Assembly: GCA_029891345.1 (NCBI GenBank)
Contig: CM057002.1
Span: 60,130,777 to 60,194,776, forward strand
DNA from: Dryococelus australis
Lineage: Eukaryota > Arthropoda > Insecta > Phasmatodea > Phasmatidae
DNA: 64,000 nt
Direction: 5' to 3'
Below, piece by piece: positions 46,639 to 60,352 of the stretch (the stretch's first letter is position 1; each line of letters starts with the position of its first letter). The notes below the pieces were generated by a model that saw only the letters and a list, made by a program, of their open reading frames with translations, was not told the DNA's origin and searched no databases. The translations under genes were made by a program, and so were the position numbers.

Positions 46639-48176
46639 TCAAAAATATTTTGCATGACAACTATTTCGTACTATGCTTTACCAACACACCTATTTACTCT
46701 CTGTTTATATGTGTATTAATTATAAGTTTATAATTTATCGATCGAATGAGTGATCCATTTACAAATGGTACCTTGTCCGTGTACATGGAATGTCGTGAAA
46801 CAGCGAGAAATATATTATGGAGGGTATTTCTTAATGTGGCTGTATTAACTTTGGTGTGGATATTACTGTTGGTCACGAACATTGTCTGTACACATTAGAG
46901 CCCTCTGAAACCAAGCATTCCCCTTAAAATAAAATAAATTGTAATTAATGTTTGTGGGCAAGGGCTACTTTGGAAATTGGGTGATTATTAAACCGGCATT
47001 TAAAAGACCTTGGCGTTGTTTTGGACCCATAAAACATGTGTCATTCCATATCAAAAGCTGGGAAGGAAACAGCAGAATAATGACTGTTAATTGTCATATT
47101 TGTGTACCAGGAACGCTCTGGAAATTTACTGCTTAAATATACGTAAAATATTATAAATTTATTCCAAGGGATACATAAAACGCTACTAGATCCTCATAAT
47201 ATGTGTGATGGACATTCCTCGAAACCCGAGTCACTATCGAATTCGAGGGCTCTTTCAAACAATATATTCACCTGGTCGGCCAGCAGTGCTTGAGGAATTC
47301 AAAGGGAAATTTATCCCAAAAGGTCCAGCCATTACTAAGCGCAGATGATGCAGGCTCCCCAAATAACTAAGATATACTAACTGAAGAATTGGAACGGTCT
47401 GACGAAATACTAATCACCTCTGGTGCATCAAACTTTTCATCCTTAATCGCTGGCCTTCTTTCGCACTCGCCTCAACTACAATGACACGATTTAAAAACCA
47501 ATCTATGTTAGGTTGAGAGTCATTGTTAGAGACCTGCAAAATTTGCGTTATTATTAAGGGACACATTAAACTTAAAACACATGTAAATCTGTTTCTCATT
47601 GGTCTGTGCTTTATCTGACACGCCCTGAGTAGCTCTGCGCCAATAAACGAGCACTTCACAATTGTTTAGTCCGATCACGTGCAATCCAGTCGGAAAGGAA
47701 GTGACTCCACATCTATGCAGCAGCCAATGGAGAAACGATGCTGGTTCGAGTATATACGGCACTGTGAATAATAACCCGGCTTTATTCCGGATAGCCTTCC
47801 GTCAATTTACCCACTCAGTGCTCTACCTCTGGATACAGTCCCCAACTGATTCTCAGTTATACCCTCCCCCCCTAGCCCTTAGTTACAAGTACGGCCAGAA
47901 GGCGTATTTTGTAACTATTAACAATTCCCAGGTCCCTGCACTGAACGAATTTTTCCCACTTTAACTGTGAAATGTACCTAGGATTGACAGATGTCATGTA
48001 ATTATTTTAAGTACACAGGTACTTCTAAATTCCAACACAATTCCTCTGGCCGATTGTTTGACGTGCGTATATATTTAAAATGAAACCAACACGTGGCGTA
48101 GCAAGATGGGAACGGCAATATAACGTTTCCATGGTGCCCCGCTCCGACACCATAACCTCTTGACTATAGACTGTTC

Positions 48177-48830
48177 ACGATAAAGTGGGTACTTTTGAGA
48201 CCCTAGTTATTTTTTCCTTTCAGCAATTTTGTATCCTTGCGCCACCTCTTAACATAAATACTAGCATGTAACTAATAAACACAATGTGTATATTCCACCG
48301 CACTCGGAAGTTAAAGCCTGTTCATGATAAAGTGAGCACTTCTGAAATCAACCTTGGAAAAACGTCATTTCTCTTACCTGCATGTATTTTAACTGGAGCA
48401 CTGAGTGACATGCGCCCAGTAAATTTGGTAACGATGGACGGAAAGTAGTTCCATAACTTAACGTCGAATAAAAAATGTTAGGTAACAATTTGCGATGACT
48501 TAAATTATTTCTTTCGCTTTCTGGTTTTTTTAAATGAGTCTAATTATAAAAATGAGCGGATATGTAAAATATTTTCTGTTTTTAATAATTTCACAGTTTC
48601 ACTTGACCCACGCATGAATAAAGTGATGAGGCCCATGACAATGTTTATTTTACAAAAGGTGGAAGAATACACTAAGTGCATAGAGGTAGATCTTAAGTAA
48701 CGATTTCAAAAGTGCTTATTTTACCGTGAGCTACCTTTACCTGCATGGGGGCTAAAATAAAATATATTAATTGACTAATATTCCAAATGGGAGGGATTTC
48801 AAAAGGGCTCACTTTCCCGTGAATAGCGTA
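48177..48830 (+). mobile_element. Subfamily B MITE interrupted by a subfamily A copy
   Basis: The outer ends are TAGACTGTTCACGATAAAGT and ACTTTCCCGTGAATAGCGTA, flanked by TA at 48175-48176 and 48831-48832. Its two halves align with the uninterrupted copy 55880-56115: GTGTATATTCCACC and CTCGGAAG before, ATTGACTAATATTCCAA after. The interruption is 48314-48737. Confidence 0.82.
48314..48737 (-). mobile_element. TA-flanked MITE, subfamily A (copy 3), nested in a subfamily B copy
   Basis: The ends are AAGCCTGTTCATGATAAAGT and ATTTTACCGTGAGCTACCTT, with TA at 48312-48313 and 48738-48739. It is homologous to 45899-46324 in the same orientation, including AACGATGGA and GTGATGAGGCCCA(T/C)GACAAT. Confidence 0.84.
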
Positions 48831-49396
48831 TAGTAAAACAATTAAAATAAATTAGGCCTCGTTCGATCGGGAACATGCATATTGTTAACTTTCGGGAGAA
48901 AATTCACGGGCAGTTATCTCGCGACTCCGGTGTGCTAGCGCACTGGTTTTTGTGCCGGACGTAAGGTATCGTCTATATCTGTCGATTTAAGTTGTAAAAT
49001 ACAAGTATCAATTTCGTTATTTTAATTCCATGCCCATATTCCATATGAAATATTACCCGATAGCACAGAAGTATTCACGTAGAATCCACAGCTATGTTTC
49101 GAACGCAGCCACACCCCGATTTCAAATGCAACTAGGAGTTATAATAAGGCTACGCTGGACGATGATCCTTTCATAACATGCATGTATGTTGGAAAACTGC
49201 ATATAAATGTTATTGCAATCTCTGATCATGTGATTTAGATCGCAGTCTTCGTAAATTACCTAGCCATACGTACAAAAGGCACACACTTTTAGTTAATCGA
49301 CTGCTATGGAAAATAATATTTCCTGAGTATTGTTCCAGCCATGTCTCCGGGAAAATTACGTCCCCAATAGTTAAATATTGTAGTTTGCCCAGGAGG

Positions 49397-49427
<31 letters not shown>

Positions 49428-50732
49428 AAACAAAATTATTATTTTTTGTTCCCAACCCCTCGGCGGTAGGCCAAATGTTAAATTCCGGATGTATCCAACG
49501 ACGCACAAGGGGTGTAGCAAAATGACACAGCAGGTATACCGTCCTAGAGTGAGACAACATTGTCCCAAAAGACCAGGCTGTCCTGAGAGAGCTGCGGTTT
49601 GTGAAGTTAATACTGGGAGGAGGTTGTTGTTTTTTTTTTTTTTTTTTGTTTTTTAAACGTCGACAAACTCTGGGAGTTATTTCTTGCGGGGAAAAAAAAA
49701 AAAAACATACCGAAAATATATGTATCACGTTTCCTCATATAAGAGTTTAGTAAGGTAATTTCGCACACCCAAAAATTGAATTTTAAATATCTTTAATTCG
49801 AAATATCATAAACTACTTGCGATTTAGCACCAACTCGGTGAATGGTGTTTCATTAAACGGAAATTTTACACCTCTGAAAACAGCGGTTGGTGAAACTGGT
49901 AGGGGGGGGGGGGGGGGAGAAAGCATCATATTACTGGATGTAAATTTTGTAACCCTTAGAGAAACACAATTTTTTAAAACATCTTATGATTCAGCACGGT
50001 ATAATTAACAAAGCTACCAACCATCTTGTCGCAACAGTCTGGTTGAAACATTCTAGAGAAACCCACGCGTTACTCTCAATACAGAATGTGTGCTGCATGT
50101 CAAGTAGGCAACGCACTATACACAGGAAGGCATTTCGGAATAGAATTTTATGGGCGCGCAGAGCTCCCTTAAAAATCACGTAAGGAGAAACGAGTATTTA
50201 CATATATTTTCGCCTTGTATTTTCGTGACGAATGGCATTCTGCATATTAACACTATTATACGCTCAACGCCGGCCAAATGCTGAAACTGCCACGATTCGT
50301 TCAAATTCGAGTTGTACAGCCTACATTTACGTTAATTCCTTGGCTAATGTTGTTCAAGGTCATTTTATAAAGAATTTTCTAGAGTCTCCTCCATTGGAAT
50401 GGGTTTCTCTCTTGCTTTGTTAATTCGTACCATGGTGAATTTAAGTTTATCTAAGCTTGTGGCTACATTTTAGGAATAAACTATTACTGACGGCAAATTC
50501 ATAATGCTACGAGTTTTAGGATGTGCGACGAAAATATACACACCTCAAAAAAAAAAATGTCCCCTCATGTCTACTGAATTTACTCGGCTTCTCACGGCTA
50601 AAGAGAAGATGTAGGATGAAAATACACACTGTCTGAACACAGATAACCTCGCATATCATTCCGATCCTCTTTGTGTCCCAGCGAACATCCTTCACGAACA
50701 ATCAAATTATTCAGGTGTGTATTCCTCTGATA

Positions 50733-51153
50733 AAGGCTGTTCACAATTAAGTGAGCACTTTTGAAAGCCCTGCTTAAGATCTACTTGTATGCCCGTTGTG
50801 TATTTTTCCGCCTTATGTAAAATTAACATTGCCATGTGCTTCATCACTTAATTCATGCGTCGGTCAGGTGAAACTGTGAAATTATTAGAAAAGTAAATAC
50901 TTTACACATCTGCTCGTTTTTGAATTTCAATATATTAAAAATAACAGGAAGTGAGAGAAAAAATGTAAGTTATCATAAATGGTTACCTATCACTATCTAT
51001 TTGATGTTAAGATATGGAACTACATTCCCTCCACTATTACCAACTTTAATGGGCGCCTGTCACGCTGTGCGCCCGTTAAAATATATGAGTTTATTAGCAG
51101 TGGATTTTTTTTAGGTTGATTTCAAAAGTGCTCACTTTATCATGAACAGCCTT
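50733..51153 (+). mobile_element. TA-flanked MITE, subfamily A (copy 4)
   Basis: The ends are AAGGCTGTTCACAATTAAGT and ACTTTATCATGAACAGCCTT, with TA at 50731-50732 and 51154-51155. It shares GAAAGCCCTGCTTAAGATCT and ATTCATGCGTCGGT with the copy at 10439. Confidence 0.84.
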
Positions 51154-51869
51154 TATGCGAGAGTGAGGCGCGCTTTTTAACAGTTGTTAAAACTATTAAT
51201 ACCACTTGGATAATGCCACGTCTAGTTATGACCAAAAATATACTTATAAGAAGAGGCCTCCTGACTATAGTGTGCTACAAATATGAGTGATGTTCCGAAA
51301 GTTCGTGAACTGGCAACACTGCGCCGATTCTACGGAAGCAATTCTATGGCATTCTATACACTAAAGATGGGGTAGACATGTGTTTCGTCTTGTGCTCATG
51401 TACCCAATATCGACCTCTCCCATGGCAATATAACTGTCATAGTCATGGTCAACTGTGATGAATGTAATTTTTTATATCTTAATTTTCAAACGGTAACTTT
51501 TATGAGAATGAAAGAATTTTATGAATTTTAATTTAATCAAAATACTTGCTTACTAAAAAGTTTTCTTACCTCAAATCCTACACTCATAGTTTATGCCAGT
51601 CGTATTGATATAAAAGCTGTTCAATTTTTGGACACGGAGACTGGTTTTGCGCAGCTAACGTCATCACTCTACCTCATATTCTATCTGCGTGGATTACATT
51701 TTTTTTTTTTTATTTGACTAAAGCCATCGCGCTGTTGGTCGCATTAAAACCCTGAACTGCAGCGGGTACTGCAGTGATGGTTGCAGATAAGCACTGCTGA
51801 TAAACAGAAAGAGGATTGCAGTATTCAATGTGTGGAAACACAGTGACTCTTCAATACATGTTATAAAAG

Positions 51870-52605
51870 GAAGTCCCTGGTGTGCGTCTGTCTGTCTGTA
51901 TGGCTGCGCTAATCTCGAGAACCACTGAACAGATATGAATGCAGTTTTTACTGTTATGACCTGCATTTATTGAGGAAGGTTTGTGTGTATTAAAAATTGC
52001 CCTGGCACTTATAGGAGCTGAGCATTAACGGTATTAGTGTATCAAGTCGGGGAAAAAAGTTTGCAGCCTGCACGCTCTCATGGAATAAGTTGTCTGATCC
52101 TTTAGAGATATAACAAAGTCATGTACGAAAGATTTGTGTAGAATTAAGTGATCTACAAAACAAGTCTGCGGCAACATATATCTATCTTTAATATATAAGC
52201 AGTAAAAAGCGTATTTACAATTTAAATTACGCAATAAAAACAAACGTTAAATTCACTGTCTTATGCAACCATAAAGAACTTTGTCCTTATAAAAAATTAA
52301 TTAGTTCACAAAAAAATTGTTTAATGTAGATAAGAAATGCCCTTTACATCATTCAATTATCGCCAATAATTTAAAAGTCATAGAAAGTTTTGTAAAAAAT
52401 GACTTCTAAACTCGAGACATGCGTGCACGGACCTACATGTTGACGTGAGTTGTCGGCGCGGGGTGTGGGTTATACGGAAGACAAGATGGTTTGTAAGGGG
52501 GGGGGGGGAGGTGTATGAGGCGAGTGCGCAACCCCGCACGCCGCGACCGCAGAACAAACTAAATTGTACCCGGACGAAGCCGGGCCGGATCGCTAGTTTC
52601 CCAGG
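51870..52605 (+). repeat. Interspersed repeat ending GACGAAGCCGGGCCGGATCG
   Basis: The left part has GTCTGTCTGTCTGTATGG and GAACCACTGAACAGATATGA. The right end has ACCCGGACGAAGCCGGGCC and GATCGCTAGTTT. This is the same general class of tail as 41735-42005. Between them lies AT-rich sequence, a 12-bp poly-G run near 52498 and a short GC-rich stretch. It may be a composite of more than one insertion. Confidence 0.4.
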
Positions 52606-55600
52606 TTAATCTTATGGGACTACGATTGAAAGGTCTTAGGGGCTAAATGGCCTTACCACCGTGATGGATATCGGATACGGTGTCTATGTAATGGATTCTA
52701 TCCTTATAGCATCAACGGTTCGGAAATTATGAGTACATTTATAAAAAGGGCTTAACTAAAAAATGACCTTGTCAGAAAGGGCATAAGTAAAAAAATGCCT
52801 TGTTGTAACGTAGGCGATGCGTTGTATTTAATTTAAACTCATTACTTTTCTAAAAAATTATGATAACCCCAACCCCAAAAATTACCGAACCTAGCCTCCC
52901 TTTTTAGACGATTGTCGATAGGGGCGATGCAGCCAAATTCCCTATGTCAAGCTCGCCTCCGACACTCTCTCCCCAGGTTAAACCTTATGACACTACGCAT
53001 GTCGATGTCGATAAGGGCGAAGGCGGGGTGAAACACCACCCGCCCATACTACGAGTTCGGTTGAGGATTGCAATTCGCAACAAAAGACCTGAGTTACTTC
53101 GCGAACCGTGTTTTGTTTTTGAAGAATAACAGTAAGCTACATATGGCATGATAGATTATGGAAACTTTGAATAAAGATTTTGGGAAGGGCCTATACAATA
53201 TTTCATTCAGTACAGACATCGCACCATTCCGATTTTTGAAATTTCCCAACACGTAGGGAAGAGTTAAGAAGGAAGTGGTTTGGTTGAACAGGAAGTGAAA
53301 GCTTGCACATCCGCTATTTTCACACCGGCTCTCAGATAATTGTCTGCAACGTGTGCCTGGGATGCTCGGCACAGAGAGTGTAAAGATCGCTATTTAAAAA
53401 ACAATTAATTTACCAAGAAAATTTATCTCAGACCACGAATTTTCACAACAACCCTCGTAGTAGTGTTAATATACGTCGCCGATAAATTGAGCTATGCCGG
53501 ACATAAACTGTCGCCATACCAACGTTCTTTTTCACACATCAGCATGATTCCATTGCCAAACACTACAATTTATTACACTCCGTTGTAGAATGAAAGTGTA
53601 AGCTGTGCGAGTAATATTTAAGGCTTGCCATTTAAAGCAACGAGAAAATGTACCATGTAGAGTAAGTAAAATAAATTACTGAACGGATTCCACAGTTTGT
53701 GTAATGGAAACGAACGGTGTGCGAGGAATACTTCAGGTTACTCGTTATAATTAACAAGTAAGAGCATTGCGTAAGTTAATTAATGCAGTCATATGAATAT
53801 ATATAGAACTCGAGCTGTTACCGCCAAAGTGATATTTATGTACGGGTTGAGTGGAATGTGCACACACATAGGACAGTGCTAACTTTCCCGTGATTGTCAC
53901 CTTAGCCCTCAGACGACGAACTTAGAAGGACACAGGTCTGGGCTAGAAATCACGGGATTGCCGTATATCCGCCACGAACAGCCTGTTGCTTGTAGAAAGC
54001 AATGAAATGCCATATTGGTACAAACATTTCTAAAATATCTCTCCTCGAAGATCATAAAACAGACTTCTTTCTTGACCGCTTAGTTTAGAGAAGAGTTTTA
54101 AACCTGCGATCGCATAAGGCATTCCTCTCTATGCATCTTACAAAGAAACAAAACGTCAAAACTCTCATTTATGTTTACACTGCACCACAGAATCTTGAAA
54201 CCCTTTTATTACTCTGTTATTTCAAATTTTTAACCATTTTCTATAATATATATGCGGAGAAACAAACTGCGAATTGTACTTTTTCAACAGTAAGTTGTTT
54301 CACTGCAATATAGTATTAGAAAACTAACGCACACAAACATACTCTATATCAAAGTGGTTTCCAATTTATTGTCTTTTTACTGTGTAAGTGGTTATCAATT
54401 TTGAATTCTGTCACTCAGCCGTTCTTACGTCTGTCCCTAGTACGCAACTCCAACTTTAATATGTAATTTTAACATCGAAGAAAGGCCTCCAGTCAGTTAT
54501 TTTGTATGAGCGTCCCTAGAGAACTCCGAGCAACTAGTTTACAGGGAAGTCTTAGATTATTGAAGTACTTTCGATACAAAATTATATATCTTAACCCAAT
54601 ACTGTTCTTGTATGACCGCCAAACTCGTGGTCTCTAAAAAAAATGGCTACGCTAGACAGGATGCTTGTCTGAAACGCTCTGCCCTTTGAAACTCTATAGT
54701 CTTGCTTGAGTGCTATCCTCGTCTCTAACTGTCAATGAAAGTGCCGGATCTCTGTCGCCGTTAGCTGCTCCGAACCATTATCGGGATTGGGGTTACCTTC
54801 TGGACCTCCTGAAGCATACCAGTTTTCAGCCACCTTCCACCGCTAGTCCAATCTTCATTGTTTGGTCACCTTGCACGACCTCAAATAGAGCCAAACGATC
54901 GCCAGGTGATACTATTTAATTTTCCACAGCGTACTGAAAAGTCAACAGTCACATGGTTACTAAGCGGTTCTGTAGACACTTTTCTTCGGGAAGCAGCGGC
55001 AAATATACACGAATAGCAGAAGAATATTCGGTTAATTTGTTACCATTATTTATCTATAGAAGGAGTTGTTTGTTCAGTAAAATGATCAGTGTGTCGTGTT
55101 ATATGAACTACACATTTAGTAGCAGATCAAATCGCAGACCGCTACTAACAGACAATTCCTATGATATTCCGGTCGACAATAATAATATTCAAAAGCATCG
55201 ACAACTCATATTGTTACTATCACTGTATTAGGAGTTTAGAAGTGTAACAGATAACCAAATTTGGTTCGTACTGTAAGGAGCGAAATAAGATATAGGCCTA
55301 TATTATCTCCTACAGACCTATATTAAAAGTTGTATATGTGCCCGTATGCAAAGCAGCCTAAGAAATTTGCTATTTAAATTGGTATTAGATTTTTATTATA
55401 TGTATACCTAGAGGGAAAAGATTATTAACATATTATTTTAATTCCAAATAACGAGGCAGAGTGAAATGGAATCCTACACTTTAAATTTATATTTGTTGTT
55501 GATTTATTTTCTTTAATCAATGTAAGCGCTAAGAGTAAGGTAATAGTATGTTGTTTTAATGTTTGAATACTAGGTGCGACTGATTGTTGTGTATTAAAAG

Positions 55601-55879
55601 TTTTGCAAAAAGGAAATATTAATTCTCCAGCTTGTGCTTTTCAGGAGGACTAGTTTCAATAATTAGCTGTTTTATAATTTAACATTCCTATTATTCAAAT
55701 CCATTCTAGAAGAAATGTGTTTTGTAAAGAGAATGTGCGGGACAAGAAATAATGATTAGGCTATTCCGGAGAGGCTTTTGCTCTTATATATGAATCCTGC
55801 ATAATTTAAATATTACCACAATAAATATTTTGTATTAGAGATGAAGATGATAAAATTTTGTGTTGATTACATGGTGGTA

Positions 55880-56115
55880 TAGGCTGTTCACGGTAAAGTG
55901 AGCACTTTTGAGGCCCTAGTTACTTTTTCCTTTCAGCCATTTTATTACCTATAGCGAATTTTTAAAATAATTATTGCCTTGTAAGTAATAAACGCAGTGT
56001 GTATATTCCACCATACTCGGAGGTTTGCACCTAAGGCTACAGTAAAATATATTTATTGACTATTATTCCAAGTGAGGCGTCTTTCAAAAGTGCTCACTTT
56101 ACCGTGAACAGCGTA
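55880..56115 (+). mobile_element. TA-flanked MITE, subfamily B (intact reference copy)
   Basis: The ends are TAGGCTGTTCACGGTAAAGT and ACTTTACCGTGAACAGCGTA, with TA at 55878-55879 and 56116-56117. It is 236 bp and uninterrupted. Confidence 0.85.
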
Positions 56116-56450
56116 TAATGTTAAATCTCACATATGTTTTCTTTTAAGCTAACCACGCTTACAATGAATGGTAATTGTATGCTTAAAGTTAAACTTAAAG
56201 TTAAAGTTAAAATTATAATTAATCCAGTAGATACCAGAGTGTGGAGATTATAACTCAAGAGGCGGAGATCATTGATGAGAAAGTTTTCCCAAAACTAATC
56301 ATTAATTTTTAATGTTGTGGATCCATCAAAACTTCCGCAATTTCACAGATTACCATTTATTGGCAAAACTTAATCATTCCTGTGGTCTTCGTTCACAAAT
56401 ACGCTAGAGTAGGATTTAGATATAATTTTTCTGTCTCTCTTGTTTGTGAA

Positions 56451-56514
56451 GTAGACTTGTATTGACGTAGACTTGTATTGAAGTAGACTTGTAGTGAAAT
56501 AGACTTGTATTGAA
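56451..56514. repeat. 16-bp minisatellite, four units
   Basis: The unit GTAGACTTGTATTGAA recurs at 56451, 56467, 56483 and 56499 with one or two changes each. Confidence 0.9.
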
Positions 56515-56961
56515 ATTAGATAATATGAAACAAGATATTCCTGGTATGCATATATTAATCTGGTGATTTATTAAATTTCGGATGCGTGTTATAATAAGGT
56601 TGGTACTATGATCCCACATACTGCACGCTCATTTAGCGTCAAGAAAAGAAATACATAAATGTGCGCTGTAACTTCATACTTACTCATGTACTAGTAGAGG
56701 TGAAAATTCAACCCAATTTTGAATTTAAAACTACTCTCACAGTAGGTAAAATACGTTTATCCCCCCCCCCCCCCAGTACACTTGCGAGGTTAACGACGAG
56801 ACTTGCCGGCTGACTTCTGAAATAGCCTGATTGAATGGTTGGCAACAGAACGCACGTACAGAGGGAAGGGGCCCTTGTCGGGCAAGAATTCCGCTTCCCA
56901 AGTAAGTTTACACGTCAGAGATGCGTAGGTACTCACGGCCGACGCCAGGGGAAACTATGAC

Positions 56962-57305
56962 GTGCATGCTGATGACGGCATCACTTAGCTGGCGTTTGGT
57001 TCGCCAGGAATCTGCCCCGGGCAAATGCGGACGTCTCATCTCACCAGCATGCTGATGACGGCATCACTTAGCTGGCGTCTGGTTCGCCAGGAATCTGCCC
57101 CGGGCAAGTGCGGACGTCTCCTGTCACCAGCATGCTGATGACGGCATCACTTAGCTGGCGTCTGGTTCGCCAGGAATCTGCCCCGGGCAAGTGCGGACGT
57201 CTCCTGTCACCAGCATGCTGATGACGGCATCACTTAGCTGGCGTCTGGTTCGCCAGGAATCTGCCCCGGGCAAGTGCGGACGTCTCCTGTCACCAGCATG
57301 CTGAG
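56962..57305. repeat. 83-bp GC-rich minisatellite, four full units
   Basis: Units start with CAGCATGCTGATGACGGC at 56962 (degenerate first bases), 57045, 57128 and 57211, with a partial fifth at 57294. The period is exactly 83. Each unit holds TGGCG...CGCCA (a short stem around GTCTGGTT) and CTGCCCCGGGCAAGTG. Inner units are nearly identical while the first has several differences, as expected from local expansion. Confidence 0.92.
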
Positions 57306-57350
57306 AGGGATCATTGTAGCTCTGCACCCAGCATTTGGTTTCTCGCCAAC

Positions 57351-57592
57351 GACCCTGGGGACAAGGTTAGCACGCTCGCCTCCCACCAAGGCGAACCGGG
57401 TTCAATACCCGGCCGGGTCACCGGATTTTCGCAAGTGGGAATCGTGCCGGACGATGCCGTTGGTCGGCGGGTTTTTTCGGGGCTCTCCCTTTACCCCGTC
57501 CCTTCATTCTGGCGCCGCTCCATCTTCGTTTCAACCACCCTCATCGGCTCTCAAGATCTCGCTGTTAAGAGCCGCTAAAATATATTCACTCA
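57351..57592 (+). mobile_element. tRNA-derived SINE (Gly-like head)
   Basis: The head reads GACCCTGGGGACAAGGTTAG then CGCTCGCCTCCCACCAAGGC and GAACCGGGTTCAATACCCGG (B-box). GACCC at the start can pair with GGGTC at 57415-57419, so the tRNA fold is partly kept. The tail CCCTCATCGGCTCTCAAGATC is shared with 60353-60445. Similar flanks CTCGCCAACGACCC (57342) and CTCACCAACAACCC (57593) may be the target duplication, with two mismatches. Confidence 0.7.
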
Positions 57593-57656
57593 CTCACCAA
57601 CAACCCCCACCTTAGTGCACGCCGCACGCGATGCAAACCACTTTCAAGCTGTAAGT

Positions 57657-57945
57657 ACACTCTAAGAAATTATTCCGAAATTTACCATACTAGTGTATAC
57701 ACTTAGTGAGAAAGCAGTAATGGTAATGTTTCCCCCCATTACATTCATTGTAGCTTTCCTACATTTGCTCAGGAAACAGTCAAATGCATAGGGAAGTTTC
57801 CCAACTTTGTATAGTGCCTCTGCTAAACATTCCTATATCTGCAACTTGTTGTGTGGTATTACCATACAGTGTATAGGTTAAAAACTTCCATTACAGTTTA
57901 GGAAGTTTACCAGAAAATATTTTACAGTATAGGGACAGACGTCTA
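57657..57945. mobile_element. Probable foldback element end with ACACTCTAAG terminus
   Basis: It starts ACACTCTAAGAAATTATTCC and then repeats words such as TTTACCATA, GGTAATG, ATTACCATAC and GGAAGTTTACC in both orientations. The right boundary is not defined; no TAGAGTGT was found near it, so the copy may be truncated. Confidence 0.35.
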
Positions 57946-60352
57946 ATTTCTAATACCCTTAAAATAACATGTTTTCCAGAGAGATTCCTTCGGGCTTCTC
58001 CTTTGCGTATCCGGTAGACAATTACAGAACTTCCTTATATTCACTGCAACTCACTTCCTGAATATAAAGCGCAGCCGAATGCCAAAATTGATATAAAATT
58101 ATTTTCTACATATTCCTACTTGGACAAATTAAGTTGCCAAACCTCAAAAAAAAAAAAAAAAAGAGCAACCTATCGGATGTGTAAGCGTGAAAGAAAAAAA
58201 AGAACTTTTAATATTGTATCGTATTTAGTTTATCTGAGATGATAAATGTAGCGAATAGATTTAGAGAATATCTAGAAATACATAAAACTGCACTAAAACG
58301 AAGTTCATTTTCGGTATCTGTATGTGCGGGATGCTTCAATATGTATGCATACTATACACACACGCACGTGTGATAAAAGGCAATTCGCCATTTTCCGCTG
58401 CTTAGTAGCAATTAGTAAATAATTTATCCTCAAAATAAGATGCCTCTTATATGGAAGGTAACAGTTCAGGAAGAAAATTTAGGCAGTGAAACAAATTCTA
58501 AATTCATGTAACAGATTAAACTAAAGTGTCTTTCATATAGCTTTATTTGGCTGACCATACTAATTTGCAAAGTATAGTAGTACTGCCTAAAAATATAAAT
58601 ATGATATGTGAGAAGTAGTAAGAGGTACCTTTTGACTTCAAACGTGGGTAGCAGATTGGACGAAGACGCTCGAGAACGCGAAAGAGCAGGAGAGAATATC
58701 AGGTCAGAGGATGGGAGGAAAGAGAGGTATAGGACGATTACTTGAAAAATAGGAAATATGTATGTGACACTGCATCCGCACGATTTTCCCTGTTCGGGCC
58801 AGGTTGAACAAGAGTGAGAGTAGAGGGAGCTATGCAGGCAGCTGTAAAGGACAGGAATATCCATCCTGTCAGCACAGATAATGGCTTGGGTGGTTAAGGT
58901 TGGGTACTGGCAAGGGACTGAACGAGGACAAGCAATAGGGGGAGACAGGAACACACCGATAAAACATCCACACCACGTGCTGCCCACCAAACCACAAACA
59001 CGATTATTCTCAATCAAGCAATTCCTTGCCCGCAGGGCCTCGGACTAAAGCTGAAGAGCTCAGTGGTGCAGAGCTGGATGGAAAAAAAAGTCAGCACGGA
59101 AGGAAAAACGGACAACCGAAAATCAGCATTAGCACAGAAATTTTCTGTCGGTTTATTAAATCTCTAGCTGCTGTGGGAACAACACGAATATTGCTTCATT
59201 CGAAATTTTGGGAGAAAAAAACAACATCGCTTATGTAGTATGGATGGATTGGTCTGCTTTAGAGGTATTGTATACACCACAATCCAAGAGACGCAGTAGT
59301 AATTCCTCAGGTCAGTATTTCAATTTCCAGTAATTTGTTAGTGTTCTTTGAGTGTGTTTACCATAAGTCAATAGACCTGTCTAGATTTTGTCAAACGTTG
59401 TGTGTCATACGAAGTATATTTATGAATTCAATCCGTAAATACGAATAACTTATTTCAGTCATGAAAAATAGTGTAGTCATTTATTAGTGAGGAGACACTG
59501 GATATTCACTTATATCTGTAAATAGTGCAATTTCTGATTTAGAAATATTAAATAAAATTACAACAAATTAAAAATTGTTTTCGGAGAAATTACACTGGAA
59601 ATTTTTGCACCTACTTATAAAAATCTCCAACAAAATTCTTGACACGGTAATATATTTCCTTTGTGTGTGTTTATGGATGTGTGTTTTTTTCCCCAGTTTA
59701 TTTCTCATGTTTTAAAGTTAAGTTCTCACTCATGTGTTTCACAAATCATCATCAACAAAATACTCATATTGAGTTTATACTTCACGTACATACTATAATA
59801 GTTTCTGCCCTATTAACCGTTAGATACATATTGGCAAGCTGGAATATTCCAACGGCGGAAATTGAATAATTGTTCTGAAACAAGAAGTTCTAGTATTTTA
59901 TACTATTTTACAAGAAAACCAAAAACTTTACTTCACAATTGTTAATTAAATATTGGATCTTTAACTACTGTGTAACTTGCAATAACTTAATTCACCAAAA
60001 CGGCCTGACCTCGCATTCTTTGAATTTGGGATGTATCAGATTTTCTTTCAGCCACGTATGTGTGATTTCTAACTCCAGATATTCTGCTTGTACAAGGTTC
60101 TGGAGCGCGTGAGTGCTAAGGATGTCCCAAGCACAGTACTGCTCTAAATATCCTGCACCACATTTTTTCGTGCATCAAAAATTGTCTGTGAAAACACCTT
60201 CTTTAGACACTTTCACTTCTTAAATAAGTCTTAACGACGGAGACATACAGTACGAAGGTAGCTAGCACCTAGACGTGACTATGTTTTCAAATGCTGTACA
60301 TATGCAAAACAGTAGACAGAATTCAATTAACACCTACCCGACTATCTGCGTT

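Noticed and set aside
49210-49728. Minus-strand open frame of 172 codons
   Set aside because: Carries long F and K runs from poly-T/A tracts and no recognisable domain.
54690-54925. Possible coding exon (GC-richer stretch with LFEVVQGDQTMKIGLAVEGG on the minus strand)
   Set aside because: Interrupted by several stops, no splice sites in agreement, and no family I can name; may be an old repeat.
57351-57420. A functional glycine tRNA gene
   Set aside because: Part of the acceptor stem pairs, but the anticodon loop is irregular and the sequence continues into a SINE body shared with 60353-60445.
58466-59017. Minus-strand open frame of 183 codons ending near LLPTFEVKR
   Set aside because: It has a possible donor (AAAAG|GTACCT) near 58628, but that would leave two spare bases while exon A needs one, and no family was recognised. 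Not accepted as the upstream phosphodiesterase exon.
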